Below are positions 59,792 through 64,000 of a DNA stretch of 64,000 bases, in pieces. The DNA comes from Ensifer adhaerens. GTDB lineage: Bacteria; Pseudomonadota; Alphaproteobacteria; Rhizobiales; Rhizobiaceae. Each line of letters begins with the position of its first letter. Position 1 is the first letter of the stretch. Both the position numbers and the translations under genes were made by a program. The notes beneath the pieces were generated by a model. That model saw only the letters and a list, made by a program, of their open reading frames with translations, was not told the origin of the DNA and made no database searches. The stretch spans positions 1,956,509-2,020,508 of the forward strand of contig NZ_JABEKT010000001.1 of assembly GCF_013283195.1 (NCBI RefSeq), read 5' to 3'.

Positions 59792-60175
59792 CTTCGTTTT
59801 GAATAAAGCGCTTGGGCGAGCCGCCGGGCAGGGGCGTCGCCGTATCCTTGCGGAAATTCCTTGCGAGGGGGGCGTAAGGAGGCATCTGGCTGCGCGGTGC
59901 AGTACCAAGCTCGTGCGACGTTTTCACCGCCAGTGCGTCCGACGGTCCTGTCAATGCGCCGTAATGCGGCCGTCGGGCCGGCGCGACTGCCGCTTCAATG
60001 GCGCGCAACGGAGGGTGTGGCGCGGGGTGAAAAGGCACATCACGCGCTGTTGCGGTTTTTGCCACAAGAATTTGAATCTTTTCCGTCAAAGACGCTTGTC
60101 ATCGCCCGATAAACTGAATAATAAGCCGCTGACTTGATGCACTGACCGGTTCGAGAATGACCGGCTGGAGCGACT
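59792..60175. other. Gene-free region between tuf and tRNA-Trp
   Basis: About 385 bases without a supportable ORF. Its useful content is a promoter-like pair CTTGTC (60095-60100), 17 bases, ATAATA (60118-60123), placed to transcribe tRNA-Trp and the genes after it. Confidence 0.55.
60095..60123 (+). promoter_or_regulatory. Candidate sigma-70 promoter for tRNA-Trp/secE/nusG
   Basis: CTTGTC, spacer of 17, ATAATA, in good agreement with the rhizobial CTTGAC-N17-CTATAT consensus in the -35 and spacing; the start of the tRNA is about 50 bases further. Confidence 0.55.
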
Positions 60176-60251
<76 letters not shown>

Positions 60252-60446
60252 TTGCCTTCGCCATTGCAAACGGCTCAAAGCCGGGTAGGGCGGAAGGAGG
60301 TCGGATAGGCCGACCATCGAAATTCACAGAAAAGACCGAATGCCTCTTGTGATTTGTGGAATCGGTCTTTATGTAGGGTCCAAACAGACACGCGGTGCGT
60401 GGGGCTGAATCATCGGCTTTACGCGCCGTAATGGCGTGAGCATTAC

Positions 60447-60647
60447 ATGGCATCCAAAACGAATCCGTTTACGTTTCTGCAGCAGGTTCGCTCAGAGGCG
60501 TCGAAAGTAACTTGGCCATCCAGGCGCGAGACGATGATCTCGACGCTGATGGTATTTGTGATGGTCTTTTTTGCCGCTGCCTTCTTCTTTGCTGCGGACC
60601 AGTTGATGGGTTGGCTGATTGGCCTAGTCCTCAACGCTGGCGCTTGA
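60447..60647 (+). CDS. secE: Preprotein translocase subunit SecE
   Basis: 66 residues, the short one-helix form. The amphipathic segment [20 protein letters not shown] precedes a single membrane helix ([18 protein letters not shown]). It is an essential part of the SecYEG channel. nusG follows 16 bases later. Confidence 0.97.
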   Translation: MASKTNPFTFLQQVRSEASKVTWPSRRETMISTLMVFVMVFFAAAFFFAADQLMGWLIGLVLNAGA

Positions 60648-60663
60648 TTGGGTGGAGGGTAGT

Positions 60664-61194
60664 ATGGCTGCACGCTGGTATATTGTTCACGCCTATTCGA
60701 ATTTCGAAAAGAAGGTGGCTGAATCGATCGAGGAGAAGGCCAAGCAAAAGGGTCTTTCGCACCTCTTCGAAAAGATCCTCGTTCCGACCGAAAAGGTTGT
60801 CGAGGTTCGTCGCGGTCGTAAGGTTGATGCCGAGCGCAAGTTTTTCCCGGGTTACGTCCTGGTGCGCGCCAACCTGACGGATGAGGCTTATCACCTCATC
60901 AAGAATACGCCGAAGGTCACCGGCTTCCTCGGGACCGACAGCAAGCCTGTTCCGATTCCGGATCACGAAGCCGACCGTATCCTTGGCCAGGTCCAGGATG
61001 GTGTCGAGCGTCCGAAGCCGTCTGTCTCGTTCGAGATCGGCGAGCAGGTTCGTGTCTCGGATGGTCCGTTCGCCTCGTTCAACGGCATCGTTCAGGATGT
61101 CGACGAGGAGCGGTCGCGCCTGAAGGTCGAGGTTTCGATTTTCGGTCGTGCGACCCCTGTCGAGCTGGAATACGGCCAGGTCGAGAAGGTCTGA
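60664..61194 (+). CDS. nusG: Transcription termination/antitermination protein NusG
   Basis: 176 residues from ATG 60664, five bases after GGAGG; a GTG four codons earlier overlaps that RBS. The NGN domain ([18 protein letters not shown]) and the KOW domain ([21 protein letters not shown]) are standard. It binds RNA polymerase and links it to Rho and S10. The structured stretch after it begins the rplK leader. Confidence 0.97.
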   Translation: MAARWYIVHAYSNFEKKVAESIEEKAKQKGLSHLFEKILVPTEKVVEVRRGRKVDAERKFFPGYVLVRANLTDEAYHLIKNTPKVTGFLGTDSKPVPIPDHEADRILGQVQDGVERPKPSVSFEIGEQVRVSDGPFASFNGIVQDVDEERSRLKVEVSIFGRATPVELEYGQVEKV

Positions 61195-61402
61195 GAAGAT
61201 CAAGAGAGATTGGGCAAGTCGTTTAGGCCTGCCCTGGCGGAGAAATCCGCATGCGCGTGGAAGGATGTCGGCCTTAGCCAGGTCGAAGGGTCCGTACCAC
61301 GCAACCGCAGCCGCCGATCCCTGATCGGCAGAATGCCGGGAAACCGGCGTAACAGTTCCTCGTTTCGATCCGTCGGGATGAGGCAATGAGAGGCAGAGAG
61401 AA
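61195..61402 (+). promoter_or_regulatory. Structured rplK leader
   Basis: About 200 bases with several perfect small hairpins: GCGGA-GAAA-TCCGC (61237-61250), GCGTGG (61255) with CCACGC (61297-61302) enclosing a 36-base domain, GCCGATC-CCT-GATCGGC (61313-61329), and GCCGG-GAAA-CCGGC (61335-61348). Two have GAAA tetraloops. This suggests a ribosomal-protein-binding leader controlling rplK-rplA. Confidence 0.6.
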
Positions 61403-61831
61403 ATGGCTAAGAAAGTTGCAGGCCAGCTCAAGCTGCAGGTGAAGGCAGGGTCGGCCAATCCGTCCCCGCCGATCGGTCCTGCACTCGGTCAGCGTGGCAT
61501 TAACATCATGGAATTCTGCAAGGCGTTCAATGCCGCCACGCAGGAAATGGAAAAGGGTATGCCGATCCCGGTCGTCATCACCTATTACCAGGACAAGTCG
61601 TTCACCTTCGTCATGAAGCAGCCGCCGGTCAGCTACTTCCTGAAGAAGGAATCGAAGATCACGTCCGGTTCGAAGACCCCAGGTAAGGCCAAGGCTGGTT
61701 CGATCACCAAGGCTCAGATCCGCACGATCGCAGAGGCCAAGATGAAGGACCTCAACGCGGCCGATATCGAAGGCGCAATGGCAATGGTCGAGGGCTCTGC
61801 CCGCTCCATGGGCCTGGAAGTGGCGGGCTAA
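61403..61831 (+). CDS. rplK: 50S ribosomal protein L11
   Basis: 142 residues. [31 protein letters not shown] and the C-terminal RNA-binding domain ([21 protein letters not shown]) are diagnostic. It sits at the GTPase-associated centre of the 50S subunit. rplA starts four bases after its stop. Confidence 0.98.
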   Translation: MAKKVAGQLKLQVKAGSANPSPPIGPALGQRGINIMEFCKAFNAATQEMEKGMPIPVVITYYQDKSFTFVMKQPPVSYFLKKESKITSGSKTPGKAKAGSITKAQIRTIAEAKMKDLNAADIEGAMAMVEGSARSMGLEVAG

Positions 61832-61835
61832 GACC

Positions 61836-62534
61836 ATGGCGAAGATTGCAAAGCGTGTACAGAAGTCCCGCGAGGGCATCGACCCGACGAAGATCTACGG
61901 CCTCACTGAAGCCGTTTCGCTGGTCAAGGAACGTGCAACTGCCAAGTTCGACGAGACTGTTGAAGTCGCGATGAACCTCGGCGTTGACCCGCGCCACGCC
62001 GACCAGATGGTCCGCGGCGTCGTCAACCTGCCGAACGGCACGGGCCGCACGGTTCGCGTTGCCGTGTTCGCACGTGGCGTCAAGGCTGACGAAGCCAAGG
62101 CTGCCGGTGCAGACATCGTTGGCGCCGAAGAGCTCGTTGAAATCGTCCAGAGCGGCAAGATCGACTTCGATCGTTGCATCGCTACCCCGGACATGATGCC
62201 GCTCGTCGGCCGCCTCGGTAAGGTTCTCGGCCCGCGCGGCATGATGCCGAACCCGAAGGTCGGAACGGTCTCGATGGACGTTGCCGGTGCCGTCAAGGCA
62301 TCCAAGGGCGGTGCTGTCGAGTTCCGCGTCGAGAAGGCTGGTATCATCCACGCCGGTATCGGCAAGGCATCGTTCGACGCCAAGGCTCTGGAAGAAAACA
62401 TCCGCGCCTTCGCTGACGCGGTCGTCAAGGCCAAGCCGGCTGGCGCCAAGGGCAACTACGTCAAGCGCGTAGCGATTTCGTCGACGATGGGCCCGGGCCT
62501 GAAGATCGACCCGGCAACGCTCAGCGTCGCCTAA
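61836..62534 (+). CDS. rplA: 50S ribosomal protein L1
   Basis: 232 residues; contains [14 protein letters not shown] and the L1 signature [14 protein letters not shown]. It binds the L1 stalk of 23S rRNA and in many bacteria represses its own operon, fitting the structured leader upstream of rplK. Confidence 0.98.
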   Translation: MAKIAKRVQKSREGIDPTKIYGLTEAVSLVKERATAKFDETVEVAMNLGVDPRHADQMVRGVVNLPNGTGRTVRVAVFARGVKADEAKAAGADIVGAEELVEIVQSGKIDFDRCIATPDMMPLVGRLGKVLGPRGMMPNPKVGTVSMDVAGAVKASKGGAVEFRVEKAGIIHAGIGKASFDAKALEENIRAFADAVVKAKPAGAKGNYVKRVAISSTMGPGLKIDPATLSVA

Positions 62535-62541
62535 AGAATTT

Positions 62542-62605
62542 CGGGCTTCGGCCCGAGCATGAATTTCCGGCCCTCCGGGGCCGGAAATCCGGATTTCGAT
62601 CCGGA
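62542..62605 (+). terminator. Three tandem hairpins after rplA
   Basis: CGGGC-TTCG-GCCCG (62542-62555), TTTCCGGCCC-TCCG-GGGCCGGAAA (62564-62587, ten pairs) and, starting on its heels, TCCGGAT-TTCG-ATCCGGA (62588-62605). Two have stable TTCG loops. No T run follows, so partial termination, or protection of the upstream message end, is more likely than full stop. Confidence 0.65.
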
Positions 62606-62866
62606 ACTCCTGTCCGAGATTGCGGGTGGTTATACCTTAATCACTTCGGCCTGCATGAGACGGGTAAGATCTGAATTTCGCAATGACGCCGGAGGCGTCG
62701 AAATTCGGTTCGAGCCTCGCTTGCCTTGTGTCAGACCCGGCTTTCCGGGAACGCCAAGGGACAGGATCCTCAAGCGTTGCTCGGGATCTTCGTAAGATGA
62801 TCCCTGGTGACAAAGGCAAACCCGGCGGGGCTGCATCATTGCAACCCTGCCTACTGGAGACAGACA
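62606..62866 (+). promoter_or_regulatory. rplJ leader, probable L10 leader motif
   Basis: About 260 untranslated bases between the hairpin cluster and rplJ. The part near 62785-62860, with GGTGACAAAGGCAAAC and the paired segments around GCAACCCTGCC, resembles the place and shape of the L10 leader to which L10-L12 binds in autoregulation. A promoter for rplJ-rplL may also lie here. Confidence 0.5.
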
Positions 62867-63385
62867 GTGGAAAGAGCGGAAAAACGCGAATTCGTCACGG
62901 AGCTGAACGAAGTCTTCAAGGCTTCCGGTTCGGTTGTCGTGGCCCACTATGCTGGTGTCACAGTTGCGCAGATGAACGACTTCCGTTCGAAGATGCGCGC
63001 TGCTGGCGGCACCGTCAAAGTCGCGAAAAACCGCCTGGCCAAGATCGCTCTTCAGGGCACCGAGTCGGAAGGGATGACAAATCTCTTCAAGGGTCAGACG
63101 CTGATCGCATTCAGCCAAGACCCGATCACGGCTCCTAAGGTCGTCATGGATTTCGCCAAGACCAACGACAAGCTCGTTGTCCTCGGTGGCTCCATGGGAA
63201 CAACCACGCTCACCGCCGAAGCAGTCAAGTCGCTCGCGACCCTGCCTTCGCTGGACGAGCTGCGCGCAAAGCTGCTGGGCCTTCTCAATGCCCCGGCAAC
63301 CCGCGTTGCTACGGTTGTTGCAGCACCGGCAAGCCAGCTTGCCCGCGTGTTCGCCGCCTATGCCAAGAAGGACGAAGCCGCCTAA
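62867..63385 (+). CDS. rplJ: 50S ribosomal protein L10
   Basis: 172 residues from GTG 62867, with GGAGA upstream; the frame is open 20 codons earlier in the leader. [18 protein letters not shown] and [20 protein letters not shown] are typical. It anchors L7/L12 dimers in the stalk through its C-terminal helix. Confidence 0.97.
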   Translation: MERAEKREFVTELNEVFKASGSVVVAHYAGVTVAQMNDFRSKMRAAGGTVKVAKNRLAKIALQGTESEGMTNLFKGQTLIAFSQDPITAPKVVMDFAKTNDKLVVLGGSMGTTTLTAEAVKSLATLPSLDELRAKLLGLLNAPATRVATVVAAPASQLARVFAAYAKKDEAA

Positions 63386-63443
63386 GGCGGATTTTCGCTG
63401 TTGTATTTAAAACCAGTTCGAACCGAACAAAAGGAAAAGTAAA

Positions 63444-63821
63444 ATGGCTGATCTCGCAAAGATCGTTGAAGACCTGTCCTCGCTGACCGTCCTGGAAGCT
63501 GCTGAGCTTTCCAAGCTGCTCGAAGAGAAGTGGGGCGTTTCTGCAGCTGCTCCGGTAGCTGTTGCTGCTGCTGGCGGCGCTGGCGCTGCTGCACCGGTTG
63601 AAGAAGAAAAGACCGAATTTGACGTTATCCTCGTTGACGCTGGCGCCAACAAGATCAACGTCATCAAGGAAGTCCGCGCCATCACCGGTCTCGGCCTCAA
63701 GGAAGCCAAGGACCTGGTCGAAGGCGCTCCGAAGCCGGTCAAGGAAGCAGTTTCCAAGGCTGAAGCTGCTGACCTCAAGAAGAAGCTCGAAGACGCTGGC
63801 GCCAAGGTTGACGTCAAGTAA
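63444..63821 (+). CDS. rplL: 50S ribosomal protein L7/L12
   Basis: 125 residues: an N-terminal dimerisation part, an alanine-rich hinge (about residues 35-52) and the C-terminal domain with [32 protein letters not shown]. It recruits translational GTPases. It follows rplJ by 58 bases. Confidence 0.98.
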   Translation: MADLAKIVEDLSSLTVLEAAELSKLLEEKWGVSAAAPVAVAAAGGAGAAAPVEEEKTEFDVILVDAGANKINVIKEVRAITGLGLKEAKDLVEGAPKPVKEAVSKAEAADLKKKLEDAGAKVDVK

Positions 63822-63839
63822 TTCGGCATTTTGCAAGGG

Positions 63840-63867
63840 GAGGTGGCCATTTCGGCCGCCTCTCTTT
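63840..63867 (+). terminator. Terminator-like hairpin after rplL
   Basis: GAGGTGGCC, five-base loop, GGCCGCCTC (nine pairs with one T-G), then TCTCTTT, nineteen bases after the rplL stop. Probably the attenuator that lowers transcription into rpoBC, which I expect beyond the window. Confidence 0.8.
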
Positions 63868-63885
63868 GACCGTTTTTAGAACATA

Positions 63886-63922
63886 TTACCCAAAAGCCTG
63901 TCGCAAAACGGCTTTTGGGTAA
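63886..63922 (+). repeat. Perfect inverted repeat downstream of rplL
   Basis: TTACCCAAAAGCC (63886-63898) pairs completely with GGCTTTTGGGTAA (63910-63922), with an eleven-base loop. No T run follows. It may be a processing site in the presumed rplL-rpoB spacer, or a second attenuating structure. Confidence 0.65.
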
Positions 63923-64000
63923 TGGGTTCTTCAAGAGGATGGTCTCGAACGGAAATCGGCACAGCAATCCGCGCTGGGTGTTTTCCGCAAGTTAGACGAG

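Noticed and set aside
59760-60089. Minus-strand ORF of 109 codons in the tuf to tRNA-Trp gap
   Set aside because: It runs into the tuf terminator and has no RBS or recognisable features; the gap is better read as control sequence.

Overview
The window reads as core chromosome of an alphaproteobacterium of the order Hyphomicrobiales, most likely Rhizobiaceae and probably Sinorhizobium/Ensifer. The basis is the divK-pleD pair, a GTTC-N7-GTTC type LexA box at dinB, an NDUFA12-family complex I protein gene, GatCAB, an RNase E with a long acidic insert in its S1 domain, high GC, and a gene order resembling what I recall of the S. meliloti chromosome. The genus is inferred from memory of family sequences and gene order, not from a search.

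Layout. 1-6.3 kb: end of a LolC/E permease gene, lolD, two poorly known proteins on the minus strand, a 28-codon membrane ORF with a strong RBS, and dnaE. 6.4-10.1 kb (minus): an L,D-transpeptidase, SOS-type dinB, a HAD protein and a DUF3572 protein. 10.3-12.0 kb (plus): divK-pleD, cell-cycle and c-di-GMP signalling. 12.0-12.6 kb: a gene-free stretch with a candidate small RNA. 12.6-20.3 kb (minus): topA-rnr-DUF983-NUDIX-MFS, tightly packed, then rpmG. 20.5-24.6 kb (minus): pyrB-pyrC-like-plsY-dprA, with overlapping starts and stops at two of three junctions. 24.7-28.5 kb: AidB-type acyl-CoA dehydrogenase, AEC transporter, a coupled pair of small membrane proteins, ruvX. 28.5-38.0 kb (mostly plus): UPF0173 hydrolase, gatC-gatA, then gatB 3 kb further on, interleaved with three GNAT acetyltransferases, a MASE1-GGDEF cyclase, a YjhX-family protein and a DUF1294 protein; then NDUFA12 and DUF2155 proteins. 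38.4-42.2 kb (minus): dsbA-like, aroQ, accB-accC-aat. 42.4-54.3 kb: aminotransferase, rne, amiC, mrcA, prfB with its programmed frameshift, a secreted protein, nadK. 54.5-64 kb: tRNA-Thr, lysR/azoR, a small exported protein, rlmB, tRNA-Tyr, tRNA-Gly, tuf, tRNA-Trp, secE-nusG, rplK-rplA, rplJ-rplL, running toward a presumed rpoB beyond the edge.

Functionally this is housekeeping: replication and translesion synthesis, RNA decay, protein synthesis and its factors, cell-wall synthesis and remodelling, pyrimidine, fatty-acid and NADP synthesis, and c-di-GMP/cell-cycle control. I see no insertion sequence, prophage, CRISPR array, integron or other accessory island, and no obviously new multi-gene system. 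The most interesting material lies between and beside the genes: small membrane ORFs, a candidate sRNA, strong hairpins ahead of amiC and mrcA, structured ribosomal-protein leaders, an SOS box that abuts the dinB start codon, and a dihydroorotase homologue without its metal-binding histidines.
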